Assembly: GCA_013400975.1 (NCBI GenBank)
Contig: WBMZ01014039.1
Coordinates: forward strand, 1 to 64,000
Direction: 5' to 3'
Length of the DNA: 64,000 nt
DNA from: Atrichornis clamosus
Taxonomy: Eukaryota; Chordata; Aves; Passeriformes; Menuridae
The number at the start of each line of letters is the position of its first letter. Within the stretch, counting starts at the first letter, position 1. The position numbers were made by a program, and so were the translations under genes. This document shows, in pieces, positions 36,501 through 47,896 of the stretch. A model generated the notes under the pieces. That model had not been told where the DNA came from, ran no database searches, and was given only the letters and a program-made list of their open reading frames with translations.

Positions 36501-39500
36501 GTCATCCTTGATTTTTTAAAGTACTAACAGATTGCTTCCCTTTATTTCTTCTTTTCCCTTTGCCAGTTTCATGTTCTCTGGCAGGCACCTCATTCCGTTC
36601 ACCATCCAAAAACTAGACTAACATCAGCATTTCTCTGGAGAGCAAACAAAAGGTCTAAAATATTTTGCAATAAATGATTTATTGTATTAAGTGCTTCTCC
36701 TGGAAGAATCACACTTTGTCTAGGGTCTCGTCTTCAGTGCAGTGTGCCCAGAAATCTCCTTATCAGCAAAATCCTTTGATAAATACACATGTTTTGGTAA
36801 ATTATAATGATTAAAAAGAGCCTCCCACTCTGATTGCTAGCTCGTTTCTGTCACAATGTATACATTGAAATTTTTAGTCATTCAGAAAGGGCTGTGAGAA
36901 AATCCATGGACAGACAGCCTCATTGCTTTTCCTGACCAAGGTTACATATCTGACACATTGCCTGCAGATGGAAGTAAATGGGGGAGCAGAGCTGTGAGAA
37001 CAAACCTCAGGTTGATAGTTTCAGGCAATCTGATAGACTTTCTTGTGGATTTTCTGGCAAACCTTTGGCCTCCATCTATGTGATGAATCGCTTTCTTGAT
37101 ATCCCGCACCCAGGCATCTCTCTCCTCCAGGTAGGCAGCTTGAAAAAAGTGGTCCTGCTGCTTGGCCACAGTGAGCTTGAAGACAAACTGGAATGATAAA
37201 TAATGGGAGGTTTTTTTAAAGTTATTTTGGCGTAGTCAGTTGGGCACGATTAAGCTGGTACCACCACAACATATAGCCTACCTGTGCCTACAGACTATGG
37301 AAAGTGCCTTAGAGACACAAATTATAAAAACTCTAAAGAAAACCGTGAATAAGCACTACAGGTAACTGAATCCTTTTGTTACTTCACTGTGAGTCATCCT
37401 GACACGGTCAGGACATCCAAGGTATGTGGCAGCAATATAGCTGCCGATTCTAACCTTTGCTGGGAAGTTCAACACAGCTGAAAGGCTGAAGCACCCAGCC
37501 CCTGCAGCCTTACAATAGGTGTATATTGGTTTTAATGTTTAGAGACACATGAACAGTCTGAAGAAGGAAAAATACCCTGCATCATGCTCAGCTACTGACT
37601 CATAAGGGGAGAAAAGATCACATACTGGAGAGTAGCTGAGCACATTTGCAGCCTAGTAAACCTGCAATGGCTTAGTAGGGAGATGATGCATTCAACCCTT
37701 GGATACACCTTAGGATCACCTATCTAAACACACTAGCAACAATGGAAAGCCTGTATTTCCCAACAATGAGAATAGATATTTTAAAGGTAGTTGTAAACAG
37801 AAAAAATAACACCAGCCCGAAAAAAACCAAACCAAAACAAAAAAACACATCCCCCAAAACACCCAACAAAATTCACACAGTCTGAACTCATTTCCATCAA
37901 GTGATCTTCTGGATGGAAAATCTGGATCCAATTACTCAGGTTTCCACTTCCTCTAAAATATAGTTCCTCGTGAGTGAAACTAATTTGTTCTGTAGTTGTG
38001 TTTTAATACATACCACAGGTTCTGACTCAGCAGGTGTCTAAAAATGATGAGCTAAGCCACAAGTCAACAGCATGACTTGATGAGGGCAAGGAGAGCAAAG
38101 GAGTCAAAGAGCAGCAAATTTACATCAGGAAATCAACACACAGAATGAGTCTACTGCAGCCCATGTAAACGGTACATTTCTGAACATCCCTGACAAGAAT
38201 TTTCCAAATTATGACCAACAGAAAAAACTCTGACACTGAAATTGTGCAGAAATCCAACTGACTTTCATGTAAGATAGTTTTCTTACAAAGCAATGAGTCC
38301 TCAAAAATCCATCTCAGACGGAAAAGTAACCATTTTTTAACTGATACTGTTCATATTTCCAGCAACACTCACCTTTTCTATTACACAGGGAAGAGCTAAA
38401 TACTGAAGATCCATGTACGGTGCATGAGAACAGCAAACAGACAGATCTCTCCAAATGCCAATATCCAAGAGTCAGGCTAACACACCAGATTAACAGATTG
38501 AAATACCAAAGCACAGAAGAGACTTTTTACCACAGGAAAAATTAGCCTTCTCAAAGAGCTGAGAAGCAACATATGGTGAAATGCTAAAGAAGAGTTTTCA
38601 TTTCCAGTACACAGAGGAGATCAGCAAAGCCCTTTCTTTTTAGCATTTAGAAAGCTAGGCTTCCAGGCTTCCTCTGAAATTGGTAAAGAGGTTGAGTCCC
38701 CAGTTCTAGACGTGACCAAGTCTCCCTCTAATGATGGATATCTGTTTATGCTTTTGAGAAAATAAGACCATTAAACTGAACTAAATACCAACATTTTAGA
38801 TAGATTCATTTGTCCGAACTTGAACTAACTATTAGCAACCAAACATGATAATGCTATCCACAGGAAAGCCATGGGGAAAATGGAAAAAGCTGAAGAATAG
38901 CAGAATTAATGTTACATTAAGCAATGATCAAACATCAAACCCAGAACTGAGAACAGTGGTGAATGCATTTTGAAATATAATCTCAAAATATGCAGTTGCA
39001 GTCCCTTCTGAACAGGCTTTATCTCTGCTTAACAAATCCAATATTGCTTCCATTCCCCTCAGCACCTGCATTTTGCATTTGATTTAGTAAACAAAGTGTG
39101 TTGGTGATGTGCTCTGAGCTTTCAAATGAAGCCCTGGTGCAGATAGACAAGCTGATTCAAAAAGCTGAAATCTAACCAGAGAAATATAGAAGTTGTGGCC
39201 CAATAGTCCCTGCTCCAAACAGAGCCCAGGCAAGTGAGACTATACGTAAAACTGACCTAATGAGAATTATCCCACTTTTCACCATACAGAACTCCTGCCC
39301 TAAAAATATACTTTCATTTCTAGCCATATAAAATTAATGTATGCAACCAGAATAATTCTTGTAATAACTGTATGCTTTGACGCATAACCAGTGAGAAGCC
39401 AGAATGGAATGCAAAGGCACTGAATTCAGCAGTACGGTAAAGCTGTAAAATGTAAGATGCAAAAATTAAGATACTAAGTTTTCAAGGAATACATGTAGAA

Positions 39501-42500
39501 ATTTAGGTTTCATCATATTGGGCAGTAACTACTTGTAAGAACAATCCTGGTGATGACTTTGCTCATATGAATGAGCATGTTGAAGTTTTGACTGTTTGAA
39601 AACGCAAATTTTAAGAGAAAATTCATCTCCAGGGCTACTGGTCTATGGACTTGTAGAACAATCTCACTACCTCAACAGGGAGGATCTCCTCCAATGCCTG
39701 TTGAAGTCATTTGGATTGTTTCCACTGACTTCAGCAAACCCTGCATCAAATCTCACTTAAGAATACCTGTTTTGGGTACCTCAACCCCTGGATCTCTGAT
39801 CCTTTCTTTTGTCTTTATTATTACTCAGAAAAGACCCTGGCAACTAAAACAAAACACAACGTAAAGTTCATTATGTAATCTTGTACTGTAAAATGAAGTA
39901 TAATGTAAAACTCATTGCAGCCAAAGGAACAATCCTCAAAGACTATCACCCTTCCATACAGATACAATGCAACTTCTGGAGACTAGTACATCCCCAAGGA
40001 ACCCTTTCGGCAGGTGGGGAATCTCTCTGCCTTCAGCAGACATCAGATAATTCAGACCTCTCTGCCTACTTTGTTGAATGCACATATGCTAGGGAATTAT
40101 TCTTCCTTTATTATTAAATATGTTACTGTTACTGACGTTTCCAAGCAACTACTATGGACCAATACTGATGGCAGTGCCTTTCTGGGAGTTAAAGGAAAAA
40201 AACAAAACACAAAACTGTTTGGACATGAATGCTTTGTGAGAAGAACTTGATTTCTACCATTATAATGTAGGATCTGTGATACTGTTGAACATAGTACCCT
40301 TCATACCCTATGTATAGAGCAGGGAGTGCTGTGCTGAGGCTTGTTAATTAGATAATTAACATAGGATTAACAGCAATCTTTACTCTCTGTCATATCCTTT
40401 TTCTATACCACCTCAAAGAGAGCTCATATGTTAAGAGCCCCTTTCTCTTAACAGATGTAAGTCTTAAAAGACTTAGTAAGAATCAAGGTGGGGGGTTTTC
40501 ATATAAATATGGATTGTGCATTAGAAAAAAAAAATAAGTAGAAGAAAGAAAAGAAGGAAAAAGGAAAGCCAGCAGGTTGAAATCTGACACAAGGGCCCCT
40601 GACCCCACAAAACCTAAGGACAGGTTTAATTATCCTCACTTTACTCATATAAGAAAGTTTGCTGTCTCGTGCAGTCTCTCACACTTTCTATTTTACTAAT
40701 GCTCTCACATGCTTCCATCTTTAGTTAGGCATCTGTGTGGTAAATTTCTTTAAATTGTAGTTGGATAATCTTACAGATTTTGGGGTACCCCTTTGTTAAA
40801 GGAATTCCTGGAGATGTAATGCCTATTTGATGAAAACGAATTGACAAAATAACAAATGACTGACTAACAATATGATTCTTTGCACATATTAGAAATCCTG
40901 TTTTACCAACAACTATTTTTTAGGAACCCTATAACAGAATATGTGTCATAGCATTTACCTCCTTCTTGTCTGAGCAAGCCAGTTGTTGCTCCTTGGCAAT
41001 AAATAAATGTTTCCCCTGCTCACAAAATAGTTTCCCACAGGTTTATTCTGTGGCAATTAGATTTATATTTAATACAGGAGTTGTTGCCATTCAGCTCCAA
41101 AACGTCCTCACACCAATAAAATTTCATTTTACTCTCTGATAGACTCAGAGGTTTAATAAAAAACAAACAAAAAACCCCAATGCTTTTTTAATTAGTCCGC
41201 TTGAAGTATCCTGAATTCAAATAATACACAAGTCCAAGCCTTCTAAGACAAGTGAGAGTCACCACTAGGATGAATGCAAGGAATTTGCAACCACCAGCCT
41301 TTTGCCCCTTCAGTGTTTCCAGACGTATACTGTCAATTGTTTTTATAAAAAAAGTACTTACCATTCTTTTGCCAAAATCTTGGCATGGGCTGTGAATAGA
41401 GCTTCCTTTCAGTGGGATCATCCCTTTGGGAGTATTATCTGCCTTCCGCTTGTAGAATTCGATTCCATCTTCTAAGAGCACGACCCACATTGGCTTCCAG
41501 GTATTAAACATGCTGCCCTGCATCAATAAATCACATAGTATGTTCGATGAATCACTATTCACATGATATCCAAGGAAGATATGACCTTCCAGGGAATGTC
41601 TGACTGATAATAAAATAACTAAAGTTTGTGTGTCATGGTGAACATATCACAACCACACCCATCTTACTATGCAGTTAAACGTTGTTATTCTGACCACCAC
41701 TAATTTCCCCTTGTAGTCACCCCAGACATGAGTTTTTCCAAACTTGCATTGCCTGCCACAGCATGCGTTTCTCATCAGTCCCAACACTGTCTTCAGGATG
41801 ACATAGTGGCAATATTATGAATAATTCTCAACATTTTTGAATGTGAACTGGCACATTAGGACTGCCTCATTAACACACGTGTCCTGTGCTGTGTTTAGGA
41901 CTTGACGCTACAATACAGTCGGTCATTGAGGCTTGACTGTGACTGTCTGATAAGAGAGTATATATCTCAGAGGATTTCTAGCCACATAACAAACTGTAAG
42001 AGTAATGTAAAATTTAAGGGCCTGAGGCTATAGACCTCCAACTGTTGTGGTGAGGAATTGAAGGGCTTAATTTTGTCCTTTAAAACTTCTGCTTCCCATT
42101 CCTGAAACACATCTGTTAGATGCAAGAAGTACAGAGATAAAGATAGGGACGGACCCTACGTATTGAAATAAACCGCAAAACTCTCACTGGCTCTTAGAGG
42201 AACGACCCATTTCTCTGTGTTGACTGCTAGGATTACTAAGACTCCAGCTACGTGACCTCTGGTCCTGCCTACAACCAGCTTCAACAGTGGTCACAATCCC
42301 AGATACCCAAGTGACGTAGTGCTCAGCCAAATGAACATTTAGATATGGTGAATACCAACAGTTCCCTTGAAGAGTTACCACAGCACAACCAGCAGCAGTG
42401 GGCCCCAAATCAGAGGTGATTCCTCAAAAATATAAACTTCCTTTGCTCTTTCTGTTACAAAGAGAGACCTAAATTTATCCTCCCCCTTTCACAACTCCAT

Positions 42501-43630
42501 TCACAGCATTCCTGTCCTCCTCAGACCATGGTGTCTGAGCAGTGCTAAAGCTACAGGTAGAAGTGAGGCAGCCACTGTTGTGCTGTGCAAATGGCTTGTT
42601 GTAATTTGTTAAACCTGAGCACTGGGCAGACTCAGTTTCATTTGCATTTTGTATTTCTACAGAAGTAAATAGGACAGAAACACAGTGAGTCTTTTTTTAT
42701 TTATTCTGCAAGAGAACTCATTGTGTGTCACATCCTTTTTTGCTGCCATACCTTCCAAGAAAAACCTTTTGCACTCTGAATCAGACCTCATATTCAATTA
42801 CAGGGTGGTAAGGGAAAACCATCAGCTGAGCTCTTATTAAGAGCAGGACCTGGACCTTCTTCCAGCCTTTGCAGCCCTCACTGGAAGCAGAAGGTGCCCA
42901 CAAATTAATGCTATCTTCCAAATGAAAGTCACTATTCTGGGAGTTCTCTGGAAACTCAGATAGAGGAGGAAATTACAAAAGAACTCTCATGTGGGTATCA
43001 CATGTGGGTTGACTGCTGTTTCTTTTGATTCCCTTTATTTATTAATGAGCCGTAAAAATTTACCATTTTTGGAGAGTCCAGATTGACCCACTGATTGATT
43101 TTTTGCTAAGAAACCAATTAAAATGGTAAGATAAGAACTTGCAAATTACCTTTGTTTGTGGATTTACCACAGGTTACAATACTTCTGCTCATAAACAGAC
43201 ACATTCCAACACTTCCTGAAGACTGCACTCTGACATGCTCTGCCAGTGGAAACCACTGTGGATTTAAATAAAAGTTAAGACTTTATCCTATGGGCTGTAC
43301 CACAAAAGACTCCAGAACAGAGGTTGCTGTGGGGCAGCAACTGCCTTCTCAAAGAAGGAAGTGCCCATGGCCCCACACATTGTCTCTAGGCCAAGGTGAC
43401 GTGACCTCTGTAATCTCACTATTATTCCACAATGTTTAACTCAATTAAGTGCAATTGAATTGGCTGTGGCTATTTCCAGCTGTCACTTCTTTTGCCAAGC
43501 TTTCACAGTATGTTTCCCTACATCTTCCCAACCTGTTCAGAGTTAGTTTTCTCTTCCACTCAGTCCAAAACTGCCCACTTACCTTCTTAACCAAGTAGCC
43601 CTCCCTTATGCGCATTGGTTCTCGCTCCAT
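30407..43630 (-). CDS. PLEK: PLEK, pleckstrin (nine exons, complete)
   Basis: Pleckstrin is the major protein kinase C substrate of platelets and leukocytes. It binds phosphoinositides and links PKC to cytoskeletal change and granule release. Nine exons with GT/AG junctions and matching phases give 353 codons (human 350). Seen: PH domain 1 (about residues 6-103, with the conserved helix DAWVRDIKKAI, Trp94); the PKC-site loop RKSTRKSIRLPE (Ser115, Thr116, Ser119, corresponding to human 113/114/117); a DEP domain (about 138-223, CVIDWLVSSNSIRNRKEGL); and PH domain 2 (about 247-350, WKVRKFVLRDDPAYLHYYDP ... TEWIKAIQ), ending ARTGK. The first ATG has a strong context (GCCATGG) and adds two residues relative to mammals (MEREPMRIREG). 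The locus is divergent from CNRIP1. Confidence 0.97.
31404..31473 (-). CDS. PLEK: PLEK exon 8 (PH2 core)
   Basis: Acceptor TGTCCTCCCCAG and donor GAC T|GTAAGG. Encodes GEEPLGAIHLRGCVVTAVED; leaves one base that makes a Ser codon with exon 9. Confidence 0.95.
32136..32219 (-). CDS. PLEK: PLEK exon 7 (start of PH2)
   Basis: Between TTTTCCTAG and the donor GTAAGAG. 28 codons, phase 0 to 0, GHRRKNWKVRKF ... YYDPAG, the first strands of PH2. Confidence 0.95.
33541..33645 (-). CDS. PLEK: PLEK exon 6 (DEP-PH2 linker)
   Basis: Acceptor GTGGTCTTGCAG and donor CAG|GTCAGT. 35 codons, PDSGFFCEGYSSDDDVVLKE then GTIVKQGCLLKQ, which opens the second PH domain. Confidence 0.95.
34836..35020 (-). CDS. PLEK: PLEK exon 5 (most of the DEP domain)
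   Basis: Acceptor TTGTAACCAG and donor TTC|GTGAGC. 185 nt entered with two bases. Encodes TCVIDWLVSSNSIRNRKEGL through AYYYF, the core of the DEP domain. Confidence 0.96.
35391..35520 (-). repeat. CR1 LINE 3'-end fragment in a PLEK intron
   Basis: Begins CATAGAATCACGTAATCG, then GGTTGGAAAAGACCTCCAAG, ATCATCAGTCCAACC and AATGTCCCCAAGTGC: the complement of the CR1 3' end. Minus orientation, so parallel to PLEK. Confidence 0.9.
35881..35972 (-). CDS. PLEK: PLEK exon 4 (PH1-DEP linker)
   Basis: Acceptor TTTATGCACAG and donor ACAG|GTAAGG. 92 nt, ALYLSMKDPEKGIKELKLEK to HCFT, entering the DEP domain. Confidence 0.95.
37006..37187 (-). CDS. PLEK: PLEK exon 3 (end of PH1 and PKC sites)
   Basis: Acceptor ATTTATCATTCCAG and donor CTGAG|GTTTGT. 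182 nt from FVFKLTVAKQQDHFF through the PH1 C-terminal helix to RKSTRKSIRLPETINL, which carries the Ser/Thr cluster phosphorylated by PKC in the mammalian protein. Confidence 0.96.
41362..41517 (-). CDS. PLEK: PLEK exon 2 (PH1 core)
   Basis: Acceptor TTGATGCAG and donor ATG|GTAAGT. 52 codons, GSMFNTWKPMWVVLLEDGIE to DFGKRM, the lipid-binding half of PH1. Confidence 0.96.
43583..43630 (-). CDS. PLEK: PLEK exon 1 coding part
   Basis: 16 codons MEREPMRIREGYLVKK, then the donor GTAAGTG. The ATG is in the context GCCATGG. A second in-frame ATG five codons later could also serve, but the mammalian protein starts at a position nearer the first. Confidence 0.94.
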
Positions 43631-43676
43631 GGCTTGGGCAATCCTGCTCTTGGGTCTGTCAGTGCTGGCTGTTGAG

Positions 43677-43819
43677 TTCCTCTGGCAGTAAAGTCTGTGG
43701 GACGCTGTTTTTACAGTACAGCTGTGTCATTTCACAAGTTCCTCTGGCTGCTAATCACTAGCCCATTTCCTCTTACAGAGTGAGAGATAGGGAAATGCAG
43801 AAGCACGTGTGTATTTATA
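43677..43819 (-). promoter_or_regulatory. PLEK: PLEK core promoter region: TATA box and three GAGGAA ETS motifs
   Basis: On the minus strand a TATAAATA lies at 43819-43812, about 180 bp upstream of the ATG, followed by GAGGAA at 43772-43767, 43744-43739 and 43682-43677. GAGGAA is the core bound by PU.1 and related ETS factors, which drive myeloid genes; PLEK is a blood-cell gene. If the TATA is used, the start site would be near 43785 and the ETS motifs would lie just downstream of it. Use is inferred only. Confidence 0.5.
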
Positions 43820-46800
43820 GTCTGCCTCTGACAGCACTGGCAGCAGCCTGACAAAACACTCCATCGTATCAAATGCAGCCAGCCTTGATGACAGAATCCT
43901 GGGAAATTAAATAAGCACTTTAGTGCTCAGTCACAAGAAATTGGGCCTACTCTGCAAATACATGAACACTACCAAAACAACAAGCAGGGCACAGTGCTGC
44001 TGCCTGGTGCATGCCAAAAGGATCTCAGAGACAAGTTTCCAACTCATCAGTGCTTTCACTTCATCCTGTCTTTGAAATCTGGCTCCCAGTGGGCAAGCAT
44101 GTGTAGTCTGACAGCAAGTTGGAGGGACCTCACTTAATTAATGAGGGTGCACCCTCTGCTGACATAAGAAATTTGTTTATCAGACTTGATCAGGTTTTGG
44201 ATTTTGATGCTGAGGCCTCCCAAAGACATTAGGTGACATTAGCATAAATGGATTAGACCAGTGCATTACACAAAACACCAACCACAAAGCCCTCCAGAAA
44301 CCTTTTCTAGATATTCCTCACTGATGCCTGTTTAGTGGTTCTCCCACAGATGAGACTCCACTCCTTCCTTGGTTATCTGTATTAGTGCTTCACTATCCCA
44401 ACTGCTGGATGTTTCTCCTCATGGTCTGAATGAAGATTTTCCTTTTCCAGACCTTTCTGAACTAGTCGCTGCTCAAATAACACATCCAGTCTCTGCAGGC
44501 AGAGCACCTGTCTGTACCACTTATGTCAGGATAAATGCTTTGTAGTGCATTCTGTCCAAAGCATACATTTTTGTGATGATTTCATCTACAACTAAGTTTT
44601 TTGTGGTTTCTAAAACCTGCAGTCTCAGTACATTGTGCCTTTGCTCATGTTAATCATGCTATTGTAAGGATCTTATTAAAGGCCCTAGTTGCTGATCAAG
44701 CCAATCATCCATTAGACAGTTTGCATATCAAAGACTCAATATATTTTCTGGCTGTGAAGTATACTTGAATTCAAGGAACAGATTTTAAAATTATTAGAGA
44801 CAGAAACTCAGACAGAGCTAATGAAAGCTTCATGGTCCATGGAGCTAAAAGCAAAAATTTACCACTAAAAAGTGATCAAAAACCTTGTGTCACATTTACA
44901 GCAGAGAATTTGCCTACTAGGTCCAGGACTTGGAATTAACTGAAGATTCTCTGGATTCCCAGAGCAGAGATGATCTAACTGGATTTCTGAGTTCTGTTTC
45001 TATGAAGACTCTCTTCATTCCCCCTAAGTCTTAAAATAATGTTTGATGGACTGAGGATCTTGTAGAATCTTCCTATATAATGTCTGTTTTGGTCACTAAT
45101 TCTTTTTAAGAAGGTGAATTGTTTCCTTCTCTTCCCTTTCATTCCAGTGGTTCCATCTTTGGGAAAAGGTACTTTTTTTTTCTCCAAATAGATAAACCAA
45201 AAATACAGGACACAGACAACAACAACTCAAATTAAATACCTTTCACTGTGTGGCTGGAAGCCAAACTATCCCTTTATTAGCTGCTTTGAGGCTATAATGC
45301 TACAGATCTTGAAGTGAGGATTAAAGACCGACAATGAGATCACAGTTAGCTCTTCCTTCTGTCTCTACTTTGCTTCGCACCCTCATGTATGAGGAAAGGA
45401 AGCCCCTTCCCCTGCTGGAAGGGCTTATGGGGAGCAAAGACAAAAGAACCTGTTAGTATTTTCCTCCCTGCAGGCATCCTTTCCACAGGTTTTCCTGCTC
45501 GTCTGCTCCTGCTGACTCAGTGTTTGTGCTGAGTCAGGATGACAGGGCCCTGCACAATAAGCTGATGATTGAAAAGACCAGGTATAGGTCCTCTTTAATA
45601 GAACATCTATACATCCCTTTACTAAAATGTGATTATTGCAAACAGAAAAGGGGGCTGGCTCCACATTTTCACAAAAGCTCTGTTCCTCATTTACCTGCAT
45701 GAAAAGCCCTTGGAGGTATGAAATGTAAATCTAAACACAGCGGCACCAAGCCTTTGGCTCCAGAATGTACCATTAACTACTTAAGCAACCCAGTGTCAAA
45801 GCACAAAATTACTTCTATCCAATATTAGTAGAAAGCAACTACTTTTATAACACTTCTTTTCTCTATTATTTATATTGTTTATATTGTTTATATTTCATCT
45901 TCAAAGCTCAGCTGGTCCTTTTGCCCTTCCATTACACAAGTCTGGAACAATCCTTTTCTTTAATGCTGAGGTTTGGTTTCATTTATCACACACCACCCCA
46001 GGGAAATCAGCACTACTTCTTCCCTCAGGCAGAAATCTGCTGTTATAGCTAAATCATTCATGTGAGGCAAAATGGTCCTTAAACACACAGGGGCTGTGGC
46101 AGGTGCGAGGGGCAGTCTGGACTGTGGATGTGGGTCTTTGTCCAGCCATTCCTAAAGAGCAGCACCAGGCATAAGAAAGAAGAAGAGCTATATTTTTTCT
46201 AGCTCTTCACAAAGGAGAGGAAGAGCTTTGTCTGTCAGAAAGAGAAAGTACCTGCAATGTGGAAATCTGCTGTAACTTACTTTGTCCTCTCCATTTCTCT
46301 CTCAAGTAGATAAAAGTGCATGATGTCAGAACACCAGAATTTGTCACAATATCACAATCTGCAACAGAGCTGAATATCTGAGCTCAGTTTACTGTTCTTG
46401 TACAGGAGAACTTGCTTCTGTATTTCTTTAGAAAATTCTCTTTGCTTCTGCTATTTCAGGATCCAAGCTCTTGCAAGCATTAAAAAAAGAAAAAGTGATC
46501 AACCACATTTTTCTGAGCTATCTGAGAAACTGGCAAGTGTTTATACAAAAAATTGGAACCACATCTTTGCAAATAAATATGGCAGCAGCAAGGAAGGCAA
46601 GATTCTCAGTTTGTTCCATCAGCTTTACTTCTCCACAAGCCCTTGCAGAGATGGTTCAAACACATTTGCTGCACTGTAAATGCCATAAGCCCACCCCATC
46701 TGCAATAGAGCATGTGAGCTCTCCATAAATGTGTATCACTACAGCAAATCAAGCTGCGTTTCCAGGGAAAATTATAACAAGTTCTTTATGTTCAAGATTA

Positions 46801-47322
46801 TTGCCTGTATGGGAAAAGATATACACAAGTGTTTTGCAAAGATAAAGACTCTGTCCAGCTGATAGTTCAGTGAAAACCTTTCTCACTTCTGCACAGAGGC
46901 AGAAGACTCAAAAGAATCACAGTATTAAACTGAGAGCTGGATGGTGCAAGTCTCAGCACAATTCCCTCCATACAGAATCACACATATGGCTATTTTTAGT
47001 GCATGAGAGATTGTGGGCTTGTATGCCCTTCTTGAAAAGAACCCCCAAACCGCAACATCTCCAAATTTAGCACTGTGTTAAGAAATTAATCAAAGAGGGA
47101 CAAGCATAAAAAGGCTATTACAGGTATTACATGTCACCTTAGAATCTAAGTGCTGTGGTTTGGCCACCTTAAATGAATCATCTTGTTCTGACCTCAAGGT
47201 ACATTTTGCATATTTAATGATTGTTGAGCTTTGCAGCAGGATTAGTGCATTAGTGAGAAGGTCTGTATAAATGTTAATATTCAAAAGCTTATACAGTTGA
47301 CATATTATCGTGCCTAGTGTAT
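43820..47322. other. PLEK upstream region
   Basis: No gene recognised. It contains a pair of NF-E2/MAF-type sites (45510-45537) and a short TTTATATTG tandem repeat (about 45868-45893). Since PLEK is transcribed leftwards, this is its 5' flank. Confidence 0.5.
45510..45537. promoter_or_regulatory. paired NF-E2/MAF recognition-like elements upstream of PLEK
   Basis: TGCTGACTCAG (45510-45520) and TGCTGAGTCAG (45527-45537) are separated by six bases; the cores CTGACTCAG and CTGAGTCAG form an inverted repeat. Each matches the TGCTGAGTCAGCA-type MAF element bound by NF-E2, NRF2 and BACH. NF-E2 p45 drives late megakaryocyte and platelet genes in mammals, so placement about 1.7-1.9 kb 5' of a platelet gene is suggestive. 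Confidence 0.5.
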
Positions 47323-47896
47323 TGTATCTGACCGAGATAGAGTTCACTTTTCCCTTAGCAGCCCTCACAGTGCTGTGCTTTGCATTGGTACCAGGAAGGG
47401 TGTTGATAGCACACCAGTGTTTTGGCTACTGCTGAGCAGCGCTGTCCCTCTAACATTCCTTCCCCCATCAAGGGGCTGGGAGTGGGTAAGATCCTGGGAG
47501 GGGACACAACCAGGCCAGCTGACCCAAATCAACCAAAGGGATATTCCATGCCATATGACGTCAACTCAGATATGAAAGCTAAGGGAGAGAGGAGGAAGGG
47601 TGGGGGGCATTCATTAGTTGTACAACGTTTGCCTTCTGGAGCAATCACTCTGTGTGCTGAGGCCCTGCTTCCCAGGAAGTGTCTGTACATCGCTTGCTGA
47701 TGGGAAGTAGAGATTAACTTTCCCCTTTGCTTATGCTCATGCAAACTTTCACTTGTTTTTTCTCTGCTTTAGTAAACTGCCTTATCTCAACCTACGAGTT
47801 GTTTTCCATCTTATTCTCTCCTCTGTCCCACTGGGAAGGGGAGTGATAGAGCAACTTAGTGGGAATCTGGCACCCAGCCAAGGTCAAACCACTACA
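47323..47896 (+). mobile_element. degraded solo LTR of avian ERVL type
   Basis: The plus strand shows the signature of a common avian ERVL LTR: GATAGAGTT near the start, TGTTGATAGCACACCAGTGT, GCTGAGCAGCGCTG, GGGGACACAACCAGGCCAGC, TGACCCAAA, AGGGATATTCCATGCCATAT, then TTATCTCAACCTACGAGTT and a GTCAAACCACTACA end. It contains a perfect cAMP-response palindrome TGACGTCA (47556-47563). No clear target duplication or internal genes were seen, so it is an old solo LTR. The left boundary is approximate. Confidence 0.75.

Noticed and set aside
44141..44160. Possible second CTCF-like motif (GCACCCTCTGCTGAC)
   Set aside because: Only part of the core matches and there is no GC-rich context.
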